A stretch of 64,000 nucleotides of DNA from Sphingomonas sp. UBA978 (GTDB lineage: Bacteria > Pseudomonadota > Alphaproteobacteria > Sphingomonadales > Sphingomonadaceae). The stretch is taken from the NCBI RefSeq assembly GCF_002292295.1, contig NZ_DBBS01000016.1, positions 139,923 to 203,922 of the forward strand, written 5' to 3'. A program made the position numbers and the translations under genes. The stretch's first letter is position 1. Each line of letters opens with the position of its first letter. A model generated the notes under the pieces. It was given only the letters and a program-made list of their open reading frames with translations. It was not told the origin of the DNA and did not search any database. Below, one piece after another: positions 39,615 through 49,790 of the stretch.

Positions 39615-40754
39615 TCAGCCCTCCGTCTCGATCGCGCGCTCGCCGACGATCGACAGGCCGTAGCCGTCGAGGCCGACGAGCGTGTGGTGGGTGTTGGTGA
39701 GCAGCACCATTTCCTCGACGCCGAGTTCGGTCAGGATCATCGCGCCGACGCCATAGTCGCGCAATTCCTCCATATCCTCCTTCGGCAGCGTGCCTGCCTT
39801 CGCCTGCAGCGCGACGGTGAACTGGTCGACGCGCGGGCGGTTGATGACGACGATCACGCCGGCACCTTCCGCAGCGATGATCTCCATCGACCGGCGCAGC
39901 AGGCCGGCGCGATCGCCTCCCTCGCCGAAGATGTCGGCGAAGGGCGACAGCGCGTGCATGCGGACCAGCGTCGGCTTGCTCGGGTCGACCTTGCCCTTGA
40001 CCAGCGCGATCTGCTCGGTCCCGGTCGCCTTGTTCCAATAGGTCAGCGCGGTCCATTCGCCGCCCCAGTCGCTGACGAAGCGCGCCTCGGCCCGCTTCTC
40101 GACGAGATGGTCGTAGCGGCGGCGATAGGCGATCAGGTCGCGGATCGTACCGATCCTGAGATTGTGGAACTGCGCGAAGGTGACGAGGTCGTCGAGCCGC
40201 GCCATCGTCCCGTCCTCGTTCATGATCTCGCAGATCACGCCCGAGGGATTGAGGCCGGCAAGCCGCGACACGTCCACCGCCGCCTCGGTATGGCCGGTGC
40301 GCACCAGCACGCCGCCGTCGCGGGCGACCAGCGGGAAGACATGGCCCGGCGTCACGATCTCGTCGGGCGACTTGGACGAATCGATCGCCACCGCGACGGT
40401 GCGCGCGCGGTCGGCGGCGGAGATGCCCGTCGTCACGCCGTCGCGCGCCTCGATCGAGGTGGTGAAGGCGGTCTCGTAGCGCGTGCCGTTGTTGCGGCTC
40501 ATCAGCGACAGGCCGAGCTCGTCGACGCGCTTGCGGGTCAGCGCGAGGCAGACCAGCCCGCGGCCGTGTTTGGCCATGAAGTTGATCTTCTCGGGCGTCG
40601 CCATCTGCGCGGGGATGACGAGGTCGCCCTCGTTCTCGCGATCCTCGTCGTCGACCAGGATGAACATGCGGCCGTTGCGCGCCTCGTCGATGATCTCTTC
40701 GGGCGACGACAGGAAGGCGTGGCGGATGCGCCCGAGTTCGGACCCCTTAGACAT
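39615..40754 (-). CDS. ribB: 3,4-dihydroxy-2-butanone-4-phosphate synthase with degenerate GTP cyclohydrolase II domain (RibBX)
   Basis: 379 residues, two-domain RibBA layout. The N-terminal RibB domain is intact (DDEDRENEGDLV at 35-46, then HGRGLVCLAL and TPGHVFPLVARDGGVLVRTGHTEAAVD), so it makes the four-carbon riboflavin precursor. In the C-terminal half the GTP cyclohydrolase II zinc region should read roughly SECLTGD..SLRCDCG; here residues 264-282 read VRMHALSPFADIFGEGGDR, with all three zinc cysteines missing. GTP cyclohydrolase activity must therefore come from another gene. The ATG at 40754 (MSKGSEL) is preferred over one 17 codons earlier, which overlaps ribE. Confidence 0.95.
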   Translation of the reverse strand: MSKGSELGRIRHAFLSSPEEIIDEARNGRMFILVDDEDRENEGDLVIPAQMATPEKINFMAKHGRGLVCLALTRKRVDELGLSLMSRNNGTRYETAFTTSIEARDGVTTGISAADRARTVAVAIDSSKSPDEIVTPGHVFPLVARDGGVLVRTGHTEAAVDVSRLAGLNPSGVICEIMNEDGTMARLDDLVTFAQFHNLRIGTIRDLIAYRRRYDHLVEKRAEARFVSDWGGEWTALTYWNKATGTEQIALVKGKVDPSKPTLVRMHALSPFADIFGEGGDRAGLLRRSMEIIAAEGAGVIVVINRPRVDQFTVALQAKAGTLPKEDMEELRDYGVGAMILTELGVEEMVLLTNTHHTLVGLDGYGLSIVGERAIETEG

Positions 40755-41373
40755 GCTGTGCGCCACGATAATGCTCCATACGTTGCAGATAGCGGGCAAG
40801 CACATCGATCTCGATGTTGACCGCCTGGCCCTCCGCGAGAGTGCCGAGGGTGGTGACTGTCTGGGTGTGGGGAATGAGGTTGACCGTGAACCGGGTGGTC
40901 GGGCCGTGATCCTCGACCGCGTTGACGGTCAGCGAGACGCCGTCGATCGTGATCGAGCCCTTGGGCGCGATGAACGGGGCGAGTTCGGCCGGCACGGCGA
41001 AGGCGATGCGATGCGATTCGCCTTCGGGCGTGATCGCGAGCACCTCGGCGATGCCGTCGACATGGCCGGTGACGATATGGCCGCCGAGTTCGTCGCCGAG
41101 CTTCATCGCGCGTTCGAGGTTGAGGCGGCGCCCCGGCGTCCACTGGTCGCGCGCGGTGCGCCGGATGGTTTCGGCCGACACCTGCATGTCGAACCACGAC
41201 CGGCCGCCGTCCACGCCCTTGTCGACCACGGTCAGGCACACGCCCGAACAGGCGATCGACGCGCCGAGGTCGATCGTGTCGGCGTCATAGGCGGTGGCGA
41301 TGCGCAGGCGCGTGTCGCCGCGGTTCTCGACCGATTCGATGGTGCCGATATCGCTGACTATGCCGGTGAACAT
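40747..41373 (-). CDS. ribE: Riboflavin synthase alpha chain
   Basis: 208 residues. Two tandem lumazine-binding repeats: MFTGIVSDIGTIESVENRGDTRL to GASIACSGVCLTVVDKG, and GGHIVTGHVDGIAEV to GSITIDGVSLTVNAVED. Dismutates two lumazines into riboflavin. Overlaps ribBX by 8 bp and ribD by 16 bp, so the operon is tightly coupled. Confidence 0.96.
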   Translation of the reverse strand: MFTGIVSDIGTIESVENRGDTRLRIATAYDADTIDLGASIACSGVCLTVVDKGVDGGRSWFDMQVSAETIRRTARDQWTPGRRLNLERAMKLGDELGGHIVTGHVDGIAEVLAITPEGESHRIAFAVPAELAPFIAPKGSITIDGVSLTVNAVEDHGPTTRFTVNLIPHTQTVTTLGTLAEGQAVNIEIDVLARYLQRMEHYRGAQHV

Positions 41374-42377
41374 GATCGTCCTCGTGAATCGGCCCGCTCG
41401 TATACCTCGACTCGATCGGTGCCAAGCGGCCGCGCATCGTGCAGCCGCCACCGGCCATGTGCCGTTCCGAGATCGGCGAGGCCGATGTCGCCGAGCGCCG
41501 GCCGGCCGCCGCCGATGAGGATCGGCGCGCGGTAGAGCAACAGGCGGTCGACCAGATCGGCGCGGAGGAAGGCGGCGGCGGTCGCGGCGCCGCCCTCGAT
41601 CAGGACATGGTCGGCGGGGAGGGCGGCGATTTGTCCGGGGGCGGTGATCCAGACGGGATCGGCCGTGCCGGCCCCGTCCGACGGGTGCGGGTGGGCGGAC
41701 AGGACGACCCGGATCGGGCTCCGCGCTTCCAGCCCGGCAAGGCGCACGTCCAGCTTCGGCGCGTCGACATCCCACGTCCCCCGCCCGACGAGGATCGCCT
41801 CGTGCCGGCCGCGTTCCAGATGGGCATGCGCGCGCGCCTCGGCCCCGGTGATCCAGCGACTGGTGCCGTCGGCGAGCGCGATGCAACCGTCGAGCGAGGT
41901 CGCGAGCTTCAGCGTCACCAGCGGCCGCCCGAGTCGCGGGCGGGTGAGGAAGCCCGCCATGCTCCGCGCCGCCTCGGCGGCCCGCACGTCCTGCGTCACC
42001 GCGATGCCGGCGTCGCGCAGCCGCGCCATCCCGATGCGATCGGTGCGCGGATCGGGGTCGCCGAGCGCCACCACGACCCGGCCCACGCCCGCCGCGACCA
42101 GCAGGTTGGCGCAGGCCGGCCCGCGCGGCGACAGATGCGCACAAGGCTCCAGCGTCGTATAGACGGTCGCGCCGCGCGCGGCCTCGCCGGCCTGGGCGAG
42201 CGCCATCGCCTCGGCATGCGGGCGCCCGCCGGGCTGGGTCCAGCCGCGGCCGACCACCCGGCCGTCGCGGACGATCACGCAGCCGACATTGGGATTGGGG
42301 GTGGTCCGCCCGCGCGACCGTTCGCCGAGCGCGATCGCGGCACCCATCCAGCGATGGTCGGCGCTCAGAGCCCCCAC
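41358..42377 (-). CDS. ribD: Riboflavin deaminase/reductase
   Basis: 339-residue bifunctional enzyme. The N-terminal deaminase has the zinc site HAEAMALA and TTLEPCAHLSPRGPACANLL (His, two Cys). The C-terminal reductase begins near RPLVTLKLATSLDGCIALADGTSRWITG and includes LIEGGAATAAAFL. It catalyses two consecutive steps between the GTP cyclohydrolase product and the ribH substrate. The start overlaps the stop of the upstream small membrane protein by 13 bp. Confidence 0.96.
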   Translation of the reverse strand: MGALSADHRWMGAAIALGERSRGRTTPNPNVGCVIVRDGRVVGRGWTQPGGRPHAEAMALAQAGEAARGATVYTTLEPCAHLSPRGPACANLLVAAGVGRVVVALGDPDPRTDRIGMARLRDAGIAVTQDVRAAEAARSMAGFLTRPRLGRPLVTLKLATSLDGCIALADGTSRWITGAEARAHAHLERGRHEAILVGRGTWDVDAPKLDVRLAGLEARSPIRVVLSAHPHPSDGAGTADPVWITAPGQIAALPADHVLIEGGAATAAAFLRADLVDRLLLYRAPILIGGGRPALGDIGLADLGTAHGRWRLHDARPLGTDRVEVYERADSRGRSCSPA

Positions 42378-42712
42378 TTGCTCATCGCATCGTCGACCTG
42401 CTTGAACTGGCCGCGCAATTTTTCCTCGCGCGCCTTTTGCGCGGCGATGCGCTTGTCCTGCTCGACCTTGTCGATCTCCTGCTGCGCCTTGATCTGCGCA
42501 TCGGTGCGGTCGGCGCGGTAATTGTTGAAATAGATGATGTTGGGCGAATAGGGTTCGGGCGGGATGTCGTTGCGCATGAACGCATAGACGAAGAAGCCGG
42601 TAACCCCCATCGCTAGCACCAGGAAGCCGAGCTCGTACGGCTGGCGGCCGGCGAGGAACAGACGCAGGTCCTTGTAGGCGCGGACCGGCGAAAAGCGGCT
42701 GAAGAACTGCAT
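42365..42712 (-). CDS. Small membrane protein with C-terminal coiled coil, head of rib operon
   Basis: 115 residues. One membrane helix (about 28-47, ELGFLVLAMGVTGFFVYAFM), then a Pro/Tyr-rich periplasmic segment (PPEPYSPNIIYFNNY) and a charged helix with coiled-coil periodicity (QIKAQQEIDKVEQDKRIAAQKAREEKLRGQF). No named family is recognised. It is the first gene of the leftward rib unit and overlaps ribD, but nothing in it suggests riboflavin chemistry. Confidence 0.8.
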   Translation of the reverse strand: MQFFSRFSPVRAYKDLRLFLAGRQPYELGFLVLAMGVTGFFVYAFMRNDIPPEPYSPNIIYFNNYRADRTDAQIKAQQEIDKVEQDKRIAAQKAREEKLRGQFKQVDDAMSKWGL

Positions 42713-42795
42713 AGCGGCGAAGATAGGACGCCGGGGGCGGCTAGGCCAGTCCCCCGCGATTCACGCGGCGGTCACCCCCGGCGTCCCCGCATTCC

Positions 42796-43467
42796 TCAGC
42801 CGGCATCCTCCATGCGGAAGGTCAGCGCCATCGTCCGCCACGCCTCGACCGGCACGTCGCCGCGGGTGGCCGGCTTGAAGCGCCAGTAGCGCAGCGCGCG
42901 TTCCTGCGTCACCTGCCAGAAGGCGTCGCTGGTCGCGGTGAGGCGCTCGATCTGCTTCACCCGGCCATCGGTGCCGACGAGGACGCGGACGGTGACCTTG
43001 CCGTCGCGGTTGGCGCGGCGTTCGGCGGGCGGATAGACCGGCTGGAAGGCGCCGGCATAGCGCGGGTCGACCTGCGGTCCGATCAGCGGCGGCAAGGGCG
43101 TCGGCGTGGCGATCACGAGCGGACCGGGATCGCTGCCGACGATCGGCGTCGGCGGGGTCGGTACGATCGTGGTCGTGGTGGCGAGGTCCGATGTCGACGG
43201 CGTCGGCACGATCGGGTCGGGAGCGACGATCGTCTCGGTCGGGCGGCTGGCGACGACCTCGGCCGTCTTCGGCTGCGGTTTCGGGGGCTCGGGCGGCGGC
43301 GGGTCGATCGGGATGTTGGTGGTGATGAGCGTGCGGATCGGGTCGTTCGGCAGGATTTTCGGCCCCGCGAACATCAGCGCGGCGATCAGCCCCGCATTGA
43401 TCGCGACGGCGGCGGTGAGGCCACCGGGGTTGAAACGGGTCGGCTGGGTGTAGCGGTCGGCGTACAT
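42796..43467 (-). CDS. tonB: TonB energy transducer
   Basis: 223 residues. A cytosolic N-terminus, a single anchor (LTAAVAINAGLIAALMFAG, about 18-36), a long Pro-rich periplasmic linker (PPPPEPPKPQPKTAEV and repeated TPP/PTP), and the C-terminal TonB domain with YPPAERRANRDGKVTVRVLVGTDGRV and RALRYWRFKPATRG. exbB and exbD are not adjacent. Two direct repeats lie 58-100 bp upstream of its start and may be operators. Confidence 0.92.
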   Translation of the reverse strand: MYADRYTQPTRFNPGGLTAAVAINAGLIAALMFAGPKILPNDPIRTLITTNIPIDPPPPEPPKPQPKTAEVVASRPTETIVAPDPIVPTPSTSDLATTTTIVPTPPTPIVGSDPGPLVIATPTPLPPLIGPQVDPRYAGAFQPVYPPAERRANRDGKVTVRVLVGTDGRVKQIERLTATSDAFWQVTQERALRYWRFKPATRGDVPVEAWRTMALTFRMEDAG

Positions 43468-43524
43468 GATCCGTCTCCTGCGTGCTGTGCGACTCGATTG
43501 CGTCTCCTTGGGAATGGAAATGGT

Positions 43525-43566
43525 ACGTTGTATCGTTACGGCGTCAAGAGGTGACGTTGTACCGTT
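43525..43566. promoter_or_regulatory. Pair of 13-bp direct repeats upstream of tonB
   Basis: ACGTTGTATCGTT (43525-43537) and ACGTTGTACCGTT (43554-43566) differ at one base and are 29 bp apart in phase. They lie 58-99 bp upstream of the tonB start on the template side. A regulator binding two repeated sites is possible; identity unknown. Confidence 0.35.
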
Positions 43567-43632
43567 GCCGGGTGCGAACCGGAGCGGATCGACATGCCGG
43601 CTCCGGTGTCATCGGTGTGAGGCGCGGAATAT

Positions 43633-43719
43633 GGTTCGCGCAGAGGCGCGGAGGACGCAGAAATGTGCGCCCGCCGTATCGCCGGTTCCTGCCTTCCCAT
43701 CGCGCCTCTGCGCGAACAC
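43633..43719. repeat. Interspersed inverted-repeat element, copy B (GCGCAGAGGCGCGGA family)
   Basis: GGTTCGCGCAGAGGCGCGGA near 43633 is inverted as CGCGCCTCTGCGCGAACAC near 43701-43719. Same arms as the element at 39018-39150. With the next element it fills most of the 43468-43918 gap between tonB and gltX, which holds no gene I can support. Confidence 0.7.
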
Positions 43720-43799
43720 GATCGCATCCTGACGCGAGTTGATGTCGATCGGGCGCGGGTTGCACCAGAATCGGATGGCATCGGATTGATCCGAATGTT

Positions 43800-43876
43800 C
43801 GTCATTGCGAGCGCAGCGAAGCAATCCAGAGCCGTACCAGGACGCCCTGGATTGCTTCGCTGCGCTCGCAATGACG
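43800..43876. repeat. Interspersed palindrome with perfect 30-bp arms (CGTCATTGCGAGCG family)
   Basis: The first 30 bases (starting CGTCATTGCGAGCGCAGCG) are matched exactly in inverse orientation at 43847-43876, around a 17-base loop. This is a known type of alphaproteobacterial intergenic repeat. It can fold as a long hairpin just downstream of gltX and upstream of tonB. Confidence 0.9.
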
Positions 43877-43918
43877 GATCAGTTTGATGTCATCCCGCTC
43901 CAAGCGCGCGAGGACGGA

Positions 43919-45247
43919 TCAGGCGGACAGGCGCGCCACCGCACGGTCGCGGCCGATCAGCGGCAGCAGTGCTGCCATGTCCGGGCCGTGGTCCAGCCCG
44001 GTCAGCGCCTGGCGGAGCGGCAGGAACAGCGCCTTGCCCTTGCGCGCCGTCGCGTCCTTCAAGGCCGCGGTCAGCGCGTGCCAAGGGTCGGACGTCCAGT
44101 CGATCGCCGCCGCCACCGCCGCCGCCTGCGCCAGATAGGCGCGCGTGTCGGCATCCGGCGCGGGGGCGTCGACCGGCCCCTCGATCACCCGCCACCAGTC
44201 CGCCGCCTCGGCGACGCGCGACAGGTTCGGGCGCACCGCATCCCATTCCGCCGCGCCCATGCCCGCGGGGAGGCGATCGGCGACCGCGGCGTGCGGCAGC
44301 TGGTGGACGATGCGCGCATTGACCTGCGCCAGCTCCGCCTCGTCGAACCGCGCCGGCGCGCGGCCGAAGCGGGCGAAGTCGAACGCCGCGATCAGCGGGG
44401 CGGGATCGGCCATCGGTTCGACCGGATCGCTGGTGCCGATCCGCGCGAGCAGCGCGATCACCGCCTGCGGCTCGATGCCTTCCTCGCGGAAATGCGCGAC
44501 GCCGAGCGAGCCCAGCCGCTTCGACAATTTGCCCTCCGCGCCGGTCAGCAGCGCCTCGTGCGCGAACCGCGGCGGCGCGACGCCCATCGCGTCGAACATC
44601 TGCAATTGCAGCGCGGTGTTGGAGACGTGGTCCTCGCCACGGACGACATGGCTGATGCCGAGATCGGCGTCGTCGATCGCGGAGGGCAGCATGTACAGCC
44701 ACGATCCGTCGGCGCGGCGGACGACGGGATCGCTCATCGTACGCGCGTCGAACGCCTGCGGCCCGCGGATCAAATCGTCCCAGGCGATGGGGGCGTCGTG
44801 ATCGAGCCGGAACCGCCAGTGCGGGCGCACCCCGTCCGCCTCCAGCCGGGCGCGATCGGCGTGGGTGAGCGCCAGCGCGGCGCGGTCGTAGACCGGCGGC
44901 AGGCCGCGGCCGAGCAGGATCTTGCGCCGGAGGTCGAGCTCCTGCGCCGTCTCATAGGCGGGATAGATGCGCCCGGCCGCGACCAGCGCGTCGAATCGGC
45001 GCTGATAGAGCGCGAACCTCTCCGACTGGCGCACGTCCATGATGGGTTCGAGGCCCAGCCAGGCGAGATCGGCGCGGATGCCCTCGACGAACCGCTCCTC
45101 CGACCGCTCGGCATCGGTATCGTCAATCCGCAGCACGAACCGGCCGCCGTTCGCCGCCGCGAACATCCAATTGTGCAGCGCTGCCCGGATGTTGCCGACG
45201 TGCAGGCTGCCGGTGGGCGAGGGGGCGAAACGGGTGATGACGGTCAT
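43919..45247 (-). CDS. gltX: Glutamyl-tRNA synthetase
   Basis: 442 residues. Class I synthetase; the HIGH motif is in RFAPSPTGSLHVGNIRAALHNW, and the KMSKS-like loop is GAEGKLSKRLGS. IDDTDAERS supplies the conserved substrate motif. The length is shorter than the roughly 470 residues usual for E. coli GluRS, as in the second GluRS type carried by many alphaproteobacteria; a second copy elsewhere cannot be excluded. It is convergent on nothing nearby and divergent from prs. Confidence 0.95.
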   Translation of the reverse strand: MTVITRFAPSPTGSLHVGNIRAALHNWMFAAANGGRFVLRIDDTDAERSEERFVEGIRADLAWLGLEPIMDVRQSERFALYQRRFDALVAAGRIYPAYETAQELDLRRKILLGRGLPPVYDRAALALTHADRARLEADGVRPHWRFRLDHDAPIAWDDLIRGPQAFDARTMSDPVVRRADGSWLYMLPSAIDDADLGISHVVRGEDHVSNTALQLQMFDAMGVAPPRFAHEALLTGAEGKLSKRLGSLGVAHFREEGIEPQAVIALLARIGTSDPVEPMADPAPLIAAFDFARFGRAPARFDEAELAQVNARIVHQLPHAAVADRLPAGMGAAEWDAVRPNLSRVAEAADWWRVIEGPVDAPAPDADTRAYLAQAAAVAAAIDWTSDPWHALTAALKDATARKGKALFLPLRQALTGLDHGPDMAALLPLIGRDRAVARLSA

Positions 45248-45367
45248 GCCGCGGGCCTAGTCAGTCAGGATGGGACGGACAAGCCGTGCGCCCGGCGCCA
45301 ATGAAGCTTTCGATTTTGTGACGGTGGCTCTAAGGCGCGCAGCACCGAACGGGGCGGAGCCAAGCGC

Positions 45368-46315
45368 ATGAAACTGATAACCGGCAATTCGAACCTTCCG
45401 CTGGCACGGGAGATTGCGGCCTATCTGGAGATTCCGCTGACCGATGCGCTGGTCCGCCGCTTTGCCGACGAGGAGATCTTCGTCGAGATCCAGGAGAACG
45501 TGCGCGGCGAGGACGTCTTCGTGCTCCAGTCGACCGGCTTTCCGGCGAACGACAACCTTATGGAAATGCTCATCATCATCGACGCGCTCAAGCGCTCGTC
45601 GGCGCGGCGCATCACCGCGGTGATCCCGTATATGGGCTATGCGCGGCAGGACCGGAAGCCGGGACCGCGCACGCCGATCTCGGCCAAGCTGGTCGCCAAC
45701 CTCATCACCGTCGCGGGTGCCGACCGCGTGCTGTCGGTCGACCTGCATGCGGGGCAGATCCAGGGCTTCTTCGATATCCCGACCGACAATCTCTATGCCG
45801 CACCGGTGATGTCGGCGGACATCAACGCCCGGTTCAAGGGCAAGAACCTGATGGTCGTCTCCCCCGACGTCGGCGGCGTGGTGCGCGCGCGCCAGCTCGC
45901 CAAGCGACTCGACAACGCCCCGCTTGCGATCGTCGACAAGCGCCGCGAGCGCGCCGGCGAATCGGAGGTGATGAACATCATCGGCGACGTCGAGGGCCGC
46001 TTCTGCATCCTGATAGACGACATCGTCGATTCGGCGGGGACGCTCTGCAACGCGGCGGCGGCGCTGCGCGAGGCGGGGGCGGAGGACGTCGTCGCCTATG
46101 TGACGCACGGCGTCTTGTCGGGCGGCGCGGTGGCGCGGGTCGAGGGATCGGCGCTGCGCGAACTGGTCATCACCGATTCGATCGGCAACCACGAATCGAT
46201 CCGGCCCAAGGACGGCAAGTCCGGCCGCATCCGCCACCTGCCGATCGCGCCGCTGCTCGGCGAGGCGATCAAGCGGATCGCGGACGAGACGTCGGTGTCG
46301 TCGCTGTTCGATTGA
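45368..46315 (+). CDS. prs: Ribose-phosphate pyrophosphokinase
   Basis: 315 residues making PRPP from ribose 5-phosphate and ATP. Landmarks: the start MKLITGNSNLPLAREIAAYL, flexible-loop region YMGYARQDRKPGPRTPISAK, divalent-cation site VDLHAGQIQGFFD, and the PRPP-binding motif ILIDDIVDSAGTL near residue 220. All present and normal length. A 7-bp GC hairpin (46323-46342) follows the stop. Confidence 0.98.
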   Translation: MKLITGNSNLPLAREIAAYLEIPLTDALVRRFADEEIFVEIQENVRGEDVFVLQSTGFPANDNLMEMLIIIDALKRSSARRITAVIPYMGYARQDRKPGPRTPISAKLVANLITVAGADRVLSVDLHAGQIQGFFDIPTDNLYAAPVMSADINARFKGKNLMVVSPDVGGVVRARQLAKRLDNAPLAIVDKRRERAGESEVMNIIGDVEGRFCILIDDIVDSAGTLCNAAAALREAGAEDVVAYVTHGVLSGGAVARVEGSALRELVITDSIGNHESIRPKDGKSGRIRHLPIAPLLGEAIKRIADETSVSSLFD

Positions 46316-46585
46316 CGGCGAAGGGGCGGCGACGTCCGCCCCGATGCGCGGAGCGCAGCGTCCGGCGCGGGCTGCGGGCGCGCTGACGCGATCCCGACTG
46401 ACGGCAGTTTTGTCGTCGTCCGGGTCTTGCTCCCGCCATGCGTCGTTACGCAGCGATGAGGATAGAGCGTGCCGGTCCGGATGATCGGCGACGACGGCAA
46501 AGCCGCCGTCGGACGGGTTCGGCGCGCCGACCCGCCGTCCGGTCTTGCGGTTGCGCTGCGCGCACCGGTCCGGACGTGGCCGGAC

Positions 46586-46921
46586 CTACCGCTGCGACAG
46601 CGCGATGATATGTTCGAACACCGCCGGGTGCAGCGGCTTGGCGAAGGCGCAGCCGTATTTGAACTTGTCGCGCCACGCGACCACCGCCTCGAGGCCGGCA
46701 AGGCCCGGCAGCGTCAGCCACACGACCGTCCCCGGCCACAGCGTGAAGCTGGTTTCGGCGCGGAACCCGGACAGCGACAGGTCGGTCACCTCGATCTCGA
46801 ATCGGGTCTGGCCGCGATCGCGCAGATGCGCGCGCATCTTCACCGACTTGCGGAGCGCCTGACGCGAATCGTCGTTCAGCTCGACGGGCTCGTACGGCGG
46901 GGTGAAGATCGGCTGTTCCAT
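46586..46921 (-). CDS. PilZ domain protein
   Basis: 111 residues. PilZ-like core: RKSVKMRAHLRDRGQTRFEIEVTDLSLSGFRAET, with the DLSLSGF motif equivalent to the D/N-x-S-x-x-G c-di-GMP site; the preceding RxxxR is imperfect (RKSVKMR). The barrel ends with KFKYGCAFAKPLHPAVF. It may bind cyclic di-GMP or be a degenerate PilZ. The 270 bp between prs and this gene hold only the prs hairpin. Confidence 0.85.
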   Translation of the reverse strand: MEQPIFTPPYEPVELNDDSRQALRKSVKMRAHLRDRGQTRFEIEVTDLSLSGFRAETSFTLWPGTVVWLTLPGLAGLEAVVAWRDKFKYGCAFAKPLHPAVFEHIIALSQR

Positions 46922-46945
46922 AGCGCGACGATGCCACGCGAATGG

Positions 46946-47464
46946 TTACTTTTCTGCCAATGCCTTTTCCCGCTCCGGCGCGCGCACGCCCTGGCGGCCG
47001 CGGCGCTTCAATTCGGCCTTGAGGTCCTCGGGCCGGGGCGCGACGAGGAAGCCGAAGCTGACGTTGCCCTCGCGCGTCTCGACGACATGGTGCAGCCGGT
47101 GCGCCTGGACGATCCGCTTCATATAGGCGGATTTGGGCAGGTAGCGCGTCGGGATCCGCTGATGCACGATGATGTCGTGGAATCCGAAGTAGATCGCGCC
47201 ATAAGCCGCGATCCCCGCGCCGATCCACGCGAAGCCCTGCCACCAGCCGAGCTGCACCCCGCCGAGCAGCAGCACGAACGACGGCACCGCGAAGATCGCG
47301 GCATACAGGTCGTTCAGCTCCCAGTTGCCGTGGCGTTTGGTGTGGTGGCTGGCGTGGAGGAACCAGCCCCAGCCATGCATCACCCAGCGATGCGCCGCAT
47401 AGGCGAAGCCCTCCATGCCGATCACGGTCACGAGGAAGAGAAGGATGCCATACGGCCAGGCCAT
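46946..47464 (-). CDS. crtZ: Beta-carotene hydroxylase
   Basis: 172-residue membrane di-iron hydroxylase adding 3- and 3'-hydroxyl groups to beta-carotene, giving zeaxanthin. Histidine motifs are AAHRWVMHGWGWFLHASHHTKR, then FHDIIVHQRIPTRYLP and QAHRLHHVVETREGNVSFGFL, all diagnostic for CrtZ. It is 30 kb from crtY and unlinked to the other crt genes, the usual sphingomonad arrangement. It would feed the product used by a CrtG-type 2,2'-hydroxylase. Confidence 0.94.
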   Translation of the reverse strand: MAWPYGILLFLVTVIGMEGFAYAAHRWVMHGWGWFLHASHHTKRHGNWELNDLYAAIFAVPSFVLLLGGVQLGWWQGFAWIGAGIAAYGAIYFGFHDIIVHQRIPTRYLPKSAYMKRIVQAHRLHHVVETREGNVSFGFLVAPRPEDLKAELKRRGRQGVRAPEREKALAEK

Positions 47465-47594
47465 GCGTGTTCCGTCTAATGCGAAGCGTTTGCGATAACG
47501 AATGGACCCGGTGTGATATCCGGGGTGGATTCGCCGGGCCGCCTGTGCAAAAGGCCGCTCAATCTCCTCTTAATAGCATAATGCGAGGCAGGCC

Positions 47595-48794
<1,200 letters not shown>

Positions 48795-49043
48795 CCGATG
48801 ACGGGGCGGGGCGTCATGCCGTGCGCTCCGTCGCCCCGGACGCGGTCCGGGGCGGGATGGATATCGTAAAAGACGTCGGGCTCGGGCATCATGTCCGGGC
48901 CCGATTCGTCTGTTCCGGGCAGATGCCGTTACGGCAAGCGGCACTTTCCGTACCGGACTTGCGAAAACCGCGGAAAATAGCCATGTGAACCGCCGATACG
49001 ATGCCGGAAAAACGGTATCGGAGGCGCAATCGGAAGGAAGCTG

Positions 49044-49790
49044 ATGAAGGTGCTGGTGCCGGTCAAGCGCGTGCTTGACTATAACGTGAAGCCTCGCGTG
49101 AAGGCGGACGGGTCGGGCGTCGATCTGGCCAACGTGAAGATGAGCATGAACCCGTTCGACGAGATCGCGGTCGAGGAAGCCATCCGTCTGAAGGACAAGG
49201 GTGTCAACGAGATCGTCGTCGTCTCGATCGGCGAGCAGAAGGCGCAGGAAACGCTGCGCACCGCGCTGGCGATGGGTGCCGACCGCGCGATCCTCGTCAC
49301 CTCGGACACCAAGGTCGAGCCGCTTGGCGTCGCCAAGATTCTGGCCAAGATCGTCGAGGAGGAACAGCCGAGCCTCGTCATCCTCGGCAAGCAGGCGATC
49401 GACGACGACAACAACCAGACCGGCCAGATGCTGGCGGGCCTGCTCGGCTGGGGCCAGGGGACGTTCGCGTCCAAGGTCGAGCTGACGACCAGCGACGTCA
49501 CTGTGACTCGCGAGGTCGACGGCGGCCTCGAGACGGATACGTTCCCGCTGCCCGCGATCGTCACCACCGATCTGCGCCTCAACGAGCCGCGCTACGCCTC
49601 GCTGCCCAACATCATGAAGGCGAAGTCCAAGCCGCTCGCGCAGAAGACCGCCGCCGATTACGGCGTCGACGTCACCCCGCGCCTTACCACGCTCAAGGTC
49701 GTCGAGCCGGGCAAGCGCCAGGCGGGCATCAAGGTCGCCGATGTCGACGAACTCGTCACGAAGCTGCATGCGATGGGGATTGCCCGATGA
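49044..49790 (+). CDS. etfB: Electron transfer flavoprotein beta subunit
   Basis: 248 residues. Standard EtfB: MKVLVPVKRVLDYNVKPRVKADG at the start, the AMP-binding region and the signature VEREVDGGLE.. as VTREVDGGLETDTFPLPAIVTTDLRLNEPRY, with LPNIMKAKSKPL as recognition loop. Accepts electrons from acyl-CoA dehydrogenases. Its stop overlaps the etfA start by 4 bp. Confidence 0.97.
   Translation: MKVLVPVKRVLDYNVKPRVKADGSGVDLANVKMSMNPFDEIAVEEAIRLKDKGVNEIVVVSIGEQKAQETLRTALAMGADRAILVTSDTKVEPLGVAKILAKIVEEEQPSLVILGKQAIDDDNNQTGQMLAGLLGWGQGTFASKVELTTSDVTVTREVDGGLETDTFPLPAIVTTDLRLNEPRYASLPNIMKAKSKPLAQKTAADYGVDVTPRLTTLKVVEPGKRQAGIKVADVDELVTKLHAMGIAR

Noticed and set aside
43466..43742. Small frames in the tonB-gltX gap
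   Set aside because: They run through interspersed repeats and show no conserved protein features.
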